A stretch of DNA of 64,000 nucleotides from the NCBI RefSeq assembly GCF_904849725.1, contig NC_058523.1, positions 338,561,948 to 338,625,947 of the forward strand, in the 5' to 3' direction. This DNA comes from Hordeum vulgare subsp. vulgare. Its lineage: Eukaryota; Streptophyta; Magnoliopsida; Poales; Poaceae. Shown here one piece after another: positions 1 through 9,999 of this stretch. The translations under genes were made by a program, and so were the position numbers. The notes under the pieces were generated by a model. That model did not search any database. It worked only from the letters and a program-made list of their open reading frames with translations, and was not told the DNA's origin. The number at the start of each line of letters is the position of its first letter. Position 1 is the first letter of the stretch.

Positions 1-1438
1 TGGCACCCAGATGGTGGGCCTGGGAACCCTGCGCACATCGCTTGGGGCGTGGCGGAAACCTCGGCCGGACTTCTGTGCGGGTTACCCTCAAATAGGCGAT
101 AAACCTGGACTAGGTACTAATGTGGTTAACGGTCGTGGCCGACTCCCTCGTTGGGCTTCCGCTTGAAGGTTGCCGAGGTGCATGACGTGCACATAGCGAT
201 AAGTGGCGAGAGCGTGTCTGAAGAAGTACACCCCTCCAGGGTTATGATCTATTCGAATAGCCGCGTCCGCGTATATGGACTACTTGGAGACATATGTTGT
301 TCATAGATAACTTTAATGGCTACTCATAAAAGTATCAAGATAAGTGTGAGTGTCATGGATGGCATTTCCATAGGAAGATGGGAATGATTCCATGATGGTG
401 TATTGTTGTGGAGTTAGTGGACTCGTGTCCGAGAAAACAAAGTTGTCAAAACTATTTAAAAATGTAGTTTTTTCTAGCCAAGAGTCAAAGCTGGCTTGCT
501 GCATGAAACACCACAACCCCCTTTATTGATACCTGAGCATGAGTAGATAGATCTGTTCTAAACTCTTGCTGAGTACTTGTGTACTAATGTTTGCTTAATA
601 ATTGTTGGAGAGGATACCCACGAGCCAACAGGTGGGTTCTTTCTAGACATCGATGATGACGAGTAGCTGGTGTCCCAGCTATGACCTGGCCCCTTTCAGA
701 AGGGATCTGTAGATAGTCAGGCTTTATGCCTTATCCTTTCATCTGTCTGTACTCAGACAGCTTTATGCTTCCGTTGGTTTGTATGACCGTGATTGCATGA
801 CTTTGAGTGTCGGGTCGTGTGACCTCTGCTTGTATGAACATATTATGCAAGACTCTTCCGAGTCTTCTAAATAAACGTCGTGATATTGTATGGTTATGTT
901 GTGATGCCATTGTTGTATCTATTCATATCTAGTATGTCATGCATACGTGTGATGCACTGTGATATCTATGGGATTCGACACTTGGTCGTATGCCTTAGTA
1001 GCTCTCTATACACATAAATGCCCCTTTGTGATTCCACCGATCCCTGGTAGTTCACTACTGCTCCGGACACATTGGTTGAGCGGCATGTATCCTTCTTAGC
1101 TGATGTGTCTGTCCCTTATGGGAAATGTCACGCGGTGTAATGGAGTCCTTGTAGCTTGCTACGACTCATCTACACTCGCTGTTCACCGACACCTGCTTTG
1201 CTGGGTTATGTATGCGTGTCTCTGTACAGTCGAGCCACTTGAGTTTATGACTAGATATGTCGACCCAGGTTCTTTAACATTGGAATGCTAGCGACACTAA
1301 TGCATACGTGAGTCAAAATACGCAAACGGTCCCGACTAAGTTAAGGTGGCAGCCCTGGGGATAACCGTGCGTGAGACCGCAAAGGGATGCAACGTGTTAC
1401 AGGCTGGATTCCTATGGCTTAGGATTGGGGTCCCGACA
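1..1438 (+). repeat. 3' portion of the 5' LTR of element A
   Basis: The stretch matches the last part of the 3' LTR (from about 9918 and 13224-14584), with the 3.2 kb insertion absent here. It ends in CCCGACA just before the primer-binding site. ORFs in it have no coding support, because the same sequence recurs as LTR at 46504-48100 and 54402-56040 on the other strand. Confidence 0.95.
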
Positions 1439-1442
1439 GCGT

Positions 1443-1454
1443 TGGTATCAGAGC
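1443..1454 (+). other. Primer-binding site of element A (initiator tRNA-Met type)
   Basis: TGGTATCAGAGC lies 4 bases after the LTR end. This is the standard plant retrotransposon site complementary to the 3' end of initiator methionine tRNA, where minus-strand DNA synthesis starts. The same 12 bases occur in element F on the minus strand. Confidence 0.93.
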
Positions 1455-1885
1455 CTGACTGACTGTAGGATTACCAAGCCAAACTGGCCGAAGTTGAGTC
1501 TAGAATTTCTTTAGTTATATATAAGGGAATTGTTTCTGGAAGGGAACGTAAGATTCTTGCTTCTCTTCTCAAGTCATTCTATTCTGGTCATCCTCGTCTT
1601 TTCTGTGGGGATTAAGAACTAGGTTACTTATCTTTCTCTCAGGATCGTGCATTACTAATCGGTAGATTATAGGACAACAAGTCAAGAGTTACTCTGAGTT
1701 TCTTTTATTCCAAGGAAAAGAAAGTAAGTTTTGATGACCATGGAATTGAACTTGATAGTTGAGTGGTTATGCTATCCTATCTTTTTTGGGTTGTCTCAAA
1801 TTTTTTTTTGAGCATTTACAGCCGTTATGCTGCCCAGTTTTGTCTCCAGAGCTCTAATGCCTTTTGCATTACTCTCTATTTTCAG
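1455..1885 (+). other. 5' leader of element A, non-coding
   Basis: The first 150 or so bases closely match the leader of element F (reading leftwards from 54385), then the two diverge. No ORF of note is present. The last 20 bases before the next ATG are pyrimidine-rich and end in TTTTCAG, like a splice acceptor. Confidence 0.7.
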
Positions 1886-2660
1886 ATGCCTGGTCGTCCT
1901 TCTCGTCAGGTGGTCCGTCTGACTAGGTGCATTGATGTGCCGGGTCACACGGCCATGCTGGTCAGGATGATGTCAATAGCCGGTTACCGCTGGTACCTAG
2001 AGTATACAGTGGAGGAGCGGTACCGGGATTTCAACCAGAATCATTATCTGTGCACTGTTAGGGTATTCCCAGATTACCCTGGAGCCGAGGAGCCGATCCA
2101 TTAGTCTTATGGATTGGGGGTTACTGTTGACATGGCGGTACAAGATGTTGCCTATTTTATGTTGACCATCATGAGAGCTAGACATGCACTGCTGCAGAAC
2201 TCAGAATTCTGCTATGTTCCTGCCTCTTAGCTAGGAGAAGTAGGATACCTCAGTGGGGTCTACTTTGATTCCTCTATGGAGGATCCATTGTTGTAGTCCA
2301 CCGTTGAGATGTTAGAGAATAGAGACAGAGATGCTCGTGCCCTTCGTATGGAGCTTTATGCTACATGTGCCCGTCTGTGGACGGCTTTGACACAGCTGGC
2401 ACCTATAGTCCAGACAGGGTATGGAGATATGGAGATGTTGAACCCTGTTAGGACCCATCTTCCAGCTCATGTTGACAGGCGTGCTATAGGAGGAGTTACC
2501 CCTCTTCAGGGACCTCTACTACCACCAGTCAGGGGACCAAGGCCACACCCGTGTCCTTACGGTTCTCAGGGGTCTCAGGCTCAAGTTTTTTCCTGATCCG
2601 CAGGTTGAGATCCCAGGCCATGGAGGCAACCTTTATGAGATGTTTTCTACGGATACTTGA
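1886..2660 (+). pseudogene. Extra ORF upstream of gag in element A, unknown function
   Basis: A single frame runs about 235 codons from the ATG at 1886. It is broken only by TAG codons at 2102, 2228 and 2294. One extra base in a T-run near 2590 then moves the frame, after which about 22 more codons reach a TGA at 2658. The product begins MPGRPSRQVVR and contains an aromatic, arginine-rich block around residues 30-60 and a proline-rich tail. It is not gag, which starts separately at 3006 with a recognisable Retrotrans_gag region. I do not recognise a domain. The extent of the open frame and the pattern of CAG-like stops argue that it once coded. A leader intron ending just before the ATG is possible. 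Confidence 0.6.
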
Positions 2661-3005
2661 ACCATGAGTGGAAGATTAGTATGGTAGTAGTTGTACTTCC
2701 ACAGTACTGTGTGTCTTGTGGAGTATGCTTATGTTGTAAGATGAGTTCCGGAGGCTTAGATAAATATTGTATAGGAAGCTTGGAAAGCCTCTGATGAGTA
2801 GTACCATCGTTTCAGTAGTTTGCTCTTTGGTTAAGGTTGTACTGAACTATGTAATGGTGTGTATGAACCATGGTGTATATATAGCAGTTGCTTGTTACCA
2901 TGTTGTTCGGATGTTCATTTCCGCATTCCATGTGTTCAGTGCATTCTTAAGCCATAGCTAGTATTGATGTTGATATTAGTCTAAGTTGTGAGTTTGTTCG
3001 TCAGG
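2661..3005 (+). other. Spacer between the extra ORF and gag
   Basis: I see no coding capacity or clear signal in this AT-rich 345 bp stretch apart from short chance ORFs. Confidence 0.6.
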
Positions 3006-4030
3006 ATGGTGCTCACCAGGCTGAACCATGCCCCTGCCCATGAGCAGGGAGAAGGTACTGAGGCATCGCATGAGGAATTGCCTCACCCGCCTTCTCTGGC
3101 GGAAGTTATGCTTGAGGCGGAAAGAAACAAAAGAGAGACCAACCGTGTGCTAGAGCGTATTGAGCAAAATACGGCTCGTCAGCCGAGGAATGATGCAGTG
3201 TCCCTCAATGACTTCGTGAAGCTGAATCCCCCGAAGTTCCATCACTCTGTCGATCCTCTCGATGCTGATGACTCGTTGTTCAGTATATCGCGCAAGATTA
3301 GCTCTGCGAATGTTTCTGAGGCCGACAAGGTGACCTTTGCGGTGTACTTTTTGGAAGGACCCGCCAATCTGTGGTGGGAGAATTTTGAAGCTATGCGCCC
3401 TGCCGGACCAGCGGCCACATGGGCAGACTTCAGTGCAGCCTTCCGTCTGCACCACATTCTAGAAGGTCTGATGGACCATAAGAGAGAGGAATTATGTGCC
3501 TTCACTCAGGGAAAGTTGACCGTGGATGCTTATAGCCACAAGTTCGGTAATCTCGCCTGCTATGCCACTGAAGAGGTGTCAACTGATGCCAAGAAGCAAG
3601 CAAGATTCCGCAAGGGTCTGAGCCCTGAACTTCGTCGTGACCTGCGCCTCCACGAATGTACAAGTTTTAAAGCTCTTGTCAACAAGGCGATCTGTGCCGA
3701 GACTGGTCATACCGATTATGAAGCCACGAAGAAGCACTCCCGTGACTCTGGCTCCTCATCTGGTTCCGCGTTTCCAAAACGCAGGCTGTGGATTCCGAAT
3801 GGCTATCTGCCGCCAAGATATACCCCGAGGCCATCCTATGTGGCGCCTCAGGCGAATCAGACCAACCCTCCAACAAAGACCTATGGTGGTCCAACTAGCA
3901 ATGCTGCACCACGTGCCAATCAGGTGATCTGTTACATGTGCGGAGAACCAGGGCACTCCTCATGAGAGTGTCCTGAGAATATAGGTGCCAAGCAACCTGG
4001 AAAGTACGTTGGGAAAGGCAAGTCGGGCAA
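3006..4030 (+). pseudogene. gag: gag of element A
   Basis: Gag forms the capsid and binds the RNA genome. The frame from ATG 3006 contains a Retrotrans_gag region at about residues 65-215, including the conserved tryptophans of LWWENF and TWADF. A basic, proline-rich stretch follows, then a CCHC zinc knuckle at 3930-3971 (C-X2-C-X4-H-X4-C). A TGA at 3963-3965 falls inside the knuckle, two codons before the last cysteine, where CGA would give arginine. The frame then stays open into the protease, so gag and pol were probably one polyprotein. An upstream GTG at 2988 is in frame, but ATG 3006 is the more likely start. Confidence 0.92.
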
Positions 4031-4040
4031 AGCTTACTAT

Positions 4041-4520
4041 GTGAAGCCAACTCCTGCACGTGGCCGCGTGAATTATGTTTCAGCAGAAGAAGCTGCAGAG
4101 GATCCCGACGTCATATTGGGTACGCTCCTTGTTAATCATCACCCAGCGTATGTCCTTTTTGACACTGGGTCATCTCATTCCTTCATTTCAGAAAGTTATG
4201 CACAGTTGCATAACATGTCCTTTTGTGATATTAAATCCCATTGGTTGTCCAAACCCCTGGAAGTAAGTGGCAAACCTCGAGGATAACCTGTGACAATGAA
4301 ATCCTAGTAGACAGGCTAGTTTTTCTAGCATCTTTGATAGCCCTGAAATCTTCGGATATCAATATCATCTTGGGTATGGACTGGATGTCAGCTCACTATG
4401 CCAAGATTGATACTCATTCTAGAAATGTACAGCTTACTCATCCCTCGGGTGAGATAGTTAATGTCTCTACTCGATTTGCCACATGCCAACTCTATTCCCT
4501 CAATGCAAATCCTCTTTCAG
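4041..4520 (+). pseudogene. pol: Aspartic protease of element A, frameshifted
   Basis: The retroviral-type protease cuts the polyprotein. Its active-site motif DTGSSHSF begins at 4161. The frame shared with gag is lost at about 4232-4240, and from about 4241 the coding frame is the one used by RT through integrase. The second half contains ILGMDWM, the ILG-type motif at the end of such proteases. A one- or two-base indel in this copy explains the shift better than programmed frameshifting, because no slippery heptamer with a structure is evident. Confidence 0.88.
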
Positions 4521-5480
4521 AACTTGAAGACATTCCGGTAGTCTGTGACTTCCCGAATGTTCTTCCAGAAGAACTGCCTGGAATTCCACCTGACAGGGAT
4601 GTAGAGTTTGTGATAGACCTTGTTCCGGCAATTGTTCCAATAGCCAGAAGACCCTATAAGATGGCACCCCTGGAGCTAGCCGAACTTAAGAAGCAACTAG
4701 ATGAGGCCTTGAATAAAGGTTTCATTCGTCCTAGCTCTTCTCCTTGGGCTTGTCCCGTCCTCTTCGTCAATAAGAAAGATGGAACGGATCGGATGGTTGT
4801 AGATTATCGACTAGTTAACCTGGTCACCATAAAGAACAAGTATCCGCTCCTTAGGGTCAACGATGTGTAAGTCTTCTCCAAAATGGATTTGAGGTTGGGT
4901 TACCATCAAATCAAGATCAAAAACGGGGACATTCCAAAAACGGCCTTTGTCACTCGTTATGGCCAATACGAGTACACCGTCATGTCCTTTGGTTTAACCA
5001 ATGCCCCAGCCACCTTCTCTCGCTTGATGAATTCAATCTTCATGGAGTATTTGGATAAATTCGTCGTGGTATACCTCGATGATATTCTCATCTACTCGAA
5101 GAACGAACAACAACATGCCGAGCATCTAAGGTTGGTATTGATGAAACTTCGAGAGCATCGCCTTTATGCCAAGTTTTCAAAATGTGAATTTTGGTTACCA
5201 AAAGTGACCTATCTAGGCCACGTAATCTTTGGTAAGGGTATTGATGTCAATCCCGAGAGAGTTCAAGCCGTCCTTGATTGGACTCAACCTGAATCGGTTA
5301 AGCAAGTTAGGAGTTTTCTTGGTCTAGCGAGCTATTGTTGCCGCTTTGTCGAGAATTTCTCCAAGATTGGAAAGCCTCTAACTGAACTCCTCAAGAAAGA
5401 TAAAAAGTTTGAGTGGACACCACAGTGTGAGCATAGTTTTCAGGAACTGAAAAGACATCTGACCTCCGCACCTGTGTTGC
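4521..5480 (+). pseudogene. pol: Reverse transcriptase of element A
   Basis: The RT copies the RNA genome into DNA. Visible parts in order are the polypeptide leading in ([11 protein letters not shown]), the ARRPYKMAP region, a kinked segment around [17 protein letters not shown], the [16 protein letters not shown] block, and the catalytic YLDD at 5072-5083 followed by ILIYSK and LGH. A TAA stop at 4868-4870 lies in a stretch a few residues shorter than expected for the family between the RVND and VFSKMD motifs. This suggests a small deletion there. Otherwise the domain is intact. Confidence 0.93.
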
Positions 5481-5870
5481 TACCACCAGATTTTTCTAAG
5501 GACTTTTTTATGTATTGCGATGCCTCGTGACAAGGATTAGGTTGGATTCTCATGCAGGATCGTCATGTGATTGCATACTCATCTCGACAGTTGCGTCCAC
5601 ATGAGGATAATTATCCCACACATGATCTTGAGCTTGCAGCTGTAGTCCGTGCACTTAAAACCTGGCGACATTACCTTCTTGGTAATCATTGCGAAATATT
5701 CACTGATCACCAAAGTCTGAAATATATCTTCACCTAGCCGGATTTGAAACTCAGGCGAAGATGGTGGGTTGGGTTGATCACAGATTACGACTTAGGGATA
5801 ACTTACACTCCGGGGAAGGCCAATGTTATGTCTTATGCACTAAGTCGTAAGTCTTATTGTAACAATCTGA
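5481..5870 (+). pseudogene. pol: RNase H of element A
   Basis: RNase H removes the RNA strand of the RNA:DNA hybrid. The catalytic CDAS block ends at 5527 and is followed at once by TGA (5528-5530). A second stop, TAG at 5735-5737, follows the [11 protein letters not shown] motif. The family motifs for the glutamate block (HDLELAAVV) and the tail (TPGKANVMSYALSR) are present. Both stops fit C-to-T change of CGA and CAG. Confidence 0.9.
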
Positions 5871-7456
5871 TGTTACAACGAGGTCAACCACATCTCTATG
5901 AGGAATTTCGAAAGTTAAATCTTCACATTGTTCCTCAAGGATTCCTTTCTAACCTGGTGGAGAAACCTACTCTTAGGGATCAAATCATAGCTGGCCAAAA
6001 GCGTGATAAGGGTATATCACGGATCAAGAAGAATATTATTAGCGGAAACGCTAAGGAATTCTCCATGAATGATCAAGATGTTGTGTTCTTCCAGAATCGT
6101 TTAGTGGTTCCTAAGAATCCACATCTAAGGCCGTTGATCCTTAAGGAGGCTCATGATTCTCCTCTCACCATTCCTCCTGGTAGTACTAAGATGTATCAGG
6201 ACCTACGCCAGAAGTTTTGGTGGACTAGGATGAAGAGAGAAATTGCTGAGTTCGTTGCTAACTGCGACGTTTGTCGTCGAGTTAAGGCAGAACATCAAAG
6301 GCCTGCTGGCACCCTTCAACCTTTAGCTATTCCTGAATGGAAATGGGATAAAGTCAGTATGGATTTCATCACTGGATTTCCCAAGACCAAGAAAGGAAAT
6401 AATGCTATCTTTGTGGTCATTGACCGTCTTTCCAAAGTAGCTCATTTTCTTCCAGTTCGTGAGAGTATAACAGCTAGCCAGCGAGCAGAGTTATACATCT
6501 CTCTAATAGTGTCTCTTCATGGTGTTCCTCTGGAGATTAACTCGGACTGTGGAAGTATTTTTACTTCTCGCTTCTGGGAAATTTTTCAAAATGCCATGGG
6601 GACTCACCTATCTTTTAGCACTGCTTTCCATCCTCAATCAAGTGGTCAAGTAGAAAGAGTAATTCAAATCCTAGAAGATATGCTCCGAGCTCGTGTTATA
6701 TCGTTCGGCATGAATTGGGAGAAGTGCCTTCCATTCGCCGAATTTTCTTATAACAATAGTTATCAATCAAGCTTGGGAAAAGCCCCTTTTGAAGCTCTCT
6801 ATGGATGAAGATGTCGAACACCTCTTAATTGGTCAGAAACCAGAGAGAGGCAACTCTTTGTTCCGGATATGATCCAGGAAGCAGAAGAGCAAGTTCGCAT
6901 TATTCATGAAAAGTTGAAAACAGCCCAGTCTCATCAAAAGAGCCAATATAATTGTCATCATAAGGCTGTGACCTTTGAAGTTGACGAGAAGACTTACCTT
7001 CGGGTTACACCTCTGAAGGGTACCCATCGTTTCGGTATCAAGGGCAAGTTGGCTTCTCGTTACATCAGTAATTTTCGCATTCTTGCCAAACGAGGAGAAG
7101 TTGCCTACCAATTGGAACTTCCTCCGCATCTTTCCAAGGTTCATGATGTATTCCACATCTCGCAACTGAGCCGTTGCTTTTCGGATCCTATCCGTGAGGT
7201 GGACCACGAAACGCTTGATCTCCAAGATAACCTTTCATACCGAGAATACGCTGTTCCTATTTTTGATCAAGCTGAGCGTACCACTCGACGTCGAAACCTC
7301 AAGTTTCTTAAAGTTCAATGGTCAAATAATTCTAAAAAAGAGGCAACATGGGAAAGAGAGGATCGTCTTCGACTTGAGTATCCGGCACTATTTCCGACGA
7401 CTTCCAAATCTCGGGACGAGATTCTTTTGAGTGGTGGTGAGTTGTCACATCCCTGA
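5871..7456 (+). pseudogene. pol: Integrase and chromodomain-like tail of element A
   Basis: Integrase inserts the DNA copy. The N-terminal HHCC zinc region spans about 6145-6280. Its second histidine seems replaced by proline (TIPPG), while the CDVC pair is kept. The DDE core shows DFITGF, then SDCGSIFTSRFW, then HPQSSGQVERV. A TGA at 6806-6808 breaks the frame. After it come the GKLASRYISNF region and, at about 7230-7420, a chromodomain-like block (LKFLKVQWSNNSKKEATWE) typical of chromoviruses, which direct insertion to particular chromatin. The frame continues through the polypurine tract and stops at 7454-7456, inside the 3' LTR. Confidence 0.9.
7429..7442 (+). other. Polypurine tract of element A
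   Basis: The purine-rich GAGTGGTGGTGAGT directly precedes the TGTCACATCC start of the 3' LTR and would prime plus-strand synthesis. Element F has the matching position with GTGGGGGTGAGT on its strand. Confidence 0.85.
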
Positions 7457-9999
7457 ATCCCTAATAGAGTTTAGCAAGATTGTGCTCATGTCTTTTCCTT
7501 TGCATCCAGGAAAATGAAATGAAATCAAAAGCAAAGAAATGAAAACAAAAGCAAACCCTAGCAACTCTATTTTCGAAAACAATTCAAATTTGGTGGCAAA
7601 TCAATGAACCCAAAATGGCCATCATAAAAGTTCATCTTTTGTGATAATTCTTGGAAACAAAATATCAGGGGTGAAATATATTTTCAAAATACTTTTGGCA
7701 TTTTATTTTAAACTTAAAAGTTACTGAAATCAATTATATATTTGATTTCAAATATTTCAAATTCTCATACACTGTTGAAACTTTTATATGTGTTTGGAAA
7801 TATTCCAAATAACACCCCAGCATTTTTCAAACTATTTGAGAAATAATTTGGAGCCAAAAATAAAATAAAACAAAGTCAGAAGAGTTAAAACAAAAAATGG
7901 GAAAGAAAAGAAATGGAAAAAGTCTATACCTCGCTCACCTGGCCCAAGCCCATTCCCCTTCTGTCGTCTTCCTCCTTCGCCAGTCGGAGCAGGAGCTGGC
8001 CGCCGCTTCTCCCGGCGCGCCCACGCACCTATGTGTGTGTCTAGCTCGCCCTGATGAGCTGGAGAGGGAGGATAAGCCTCCCCGGATCCGTTCCCATCCT
8101 CTCCCCCTCCTCACTCGCCCCCTGCATCTCTCACTCTCGGTCGCCATTGCTGCGAGCTCGATCTCGAGCTAGCCATCGCTCCGGCCGTCTTCCCTCGCCT
8201 CTAAGTGCGCCGTTCACTCCGCCTCGTCGAGCTGGTCGTCCCTGCCAAAGAAGAAGAGCCCCCGAGCCTTGCATCACCCTCGTCACCATCGTCTTCCACC
8301 TTCGGCCCCCGCTATAGCTCGTCGCCGATGACCCTACGGTGACCGGTTGGTCCATGTGAGGCCTCCAACAGCTCCAGCTCGTCGCATAGATGCTCTAGGA
8401 GCCCAACCCCATGAGTTTTGCCCTCGATTTCGATGACCTCGACGATGGCCGAGCTCCGGCAGCCGCCGAGCTCGTTGCCGGCATCGATTCCGGTCATCTC
8501 AGTTCCTGAGGCTTTCTCCATCTTTCTCGCGGTCGAGTGGCCGATCGTTTGAGCCCCTCCGCCACTCGTTTGGTCGCCGGAAGTAGAATCCCGACGCCCT
8601 CCACTGTTCTGGTGGTCGCCGGAGCCTCGCCGTCGGTGGGTTTGACCCCATCGCTGGTGGGGTTGACTCCCTGAGTCACTGGCAAGTGGGGCCAGTCCCC
8701 TGACTAATTGAGATTAGTAAAAATAAAAATAAAAATTATATTAAAAGTTAATCACACACTGACATGTGGGTCCAGCCTTGTTAAATACCTATTTAAGTTT
8801 AAACTTAACTAATTTCTGGCCAGAGTCACTGACCAGTGGGTCCCACTGGTCAGGTTTGACATTCAAACGACCAGCTGACCTGCTGATGTCATGTTGATGC
8901 AATAAATCCAATTCTGGTTTTAAAATAATTCCAGAATAATTGCAAAACTTTGGAAATTCATAGAAATTTGATTATAACTCCAATTCAGACAAATAATATA
9001 TGCAAATTGATCAGAAAAATCCAATGAACACAATGGTGCTACTTTCATGCATAAAAAACAAAGTTATGAAACAACATCACGTAAAATCAATTAAATGATT
9101 AAGATAAATATGCCATTTCATATAATATTTGAATTTGGGTTTCAAACCAGATGCAAACTAAGGTTTTACCAACCACATTGAATCATATCACTCTTCATTT
9201 CATGCCATGTTCATGCATCATGATTGTTGCATATGATTGCTATTAATTGTGGTTGTTATTCCGGTAGGCCCCGCCCCTCCGGATACGACTGAATATCCGA
9301 CTGACGGATATTACCCCTGTGTTGAGCAACAAGGCAAGCACCCTTTTGATCATTCCAATATCATCCCATGTTCTTTCTCCTGCTCCCACTTATTGCATTA
9401 GGACAAACTATTTCAAATGCTTTACTTCGATAGCTCATCCTATTCCTTTGCATGACCTGTCATTGTCACAGTAAATGGCCAAACCATGCAACCTAGCATA
9501 CTTGGTAGATGCTTGAGTTGTGATGTTTTATTCCTGCTATGCTTGCTATGCCTAGAAGTTGTGTCAGGTCTGTTTCATCTGGGTGATGAACAGGAATGGA
9601 TGAATGTGTTCTAGTGATAAGGAATAAGTGTGGAACCTGATTTGGTAAAGGTACTGATGAAAGGCTATATAGGAGTACATGGTGGGTTGTTTCATTGGAA
9701 CCGTCCTTAGTAACTGAGTTCCGTGTATGTAATCCAAGACGAGATACTACCACACGCTAGGCCCTGAAATATGACCCCGCTCGACTTATTAGTCGCCAAA
9801 TACTCGATCCATGAGTTGCAAGTAGTTTCTGGTGTTTATAGTCATGCTGGAGGCCGTGGCTAGTGCTGACCTTAGAGGTGGGCTATGATGCGGTAGGCAG
9901 TGGCACGGTGTACCAAGTGGCACCCGGATGGTGGGCTTCGGAACCCTGCGCACATCGTTTGGGGCCGTCGCGGAAACCTCGGCCGGACCTTCGTGCGGT

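Noticed and set aside
7897..8521. Overlapping ORFs in the GC-rich part of element A's 3' LTR
   Set aside because: Frames are open on both strands because of base composition, and the sequence lies inside a defined LTR. No domain is visible.
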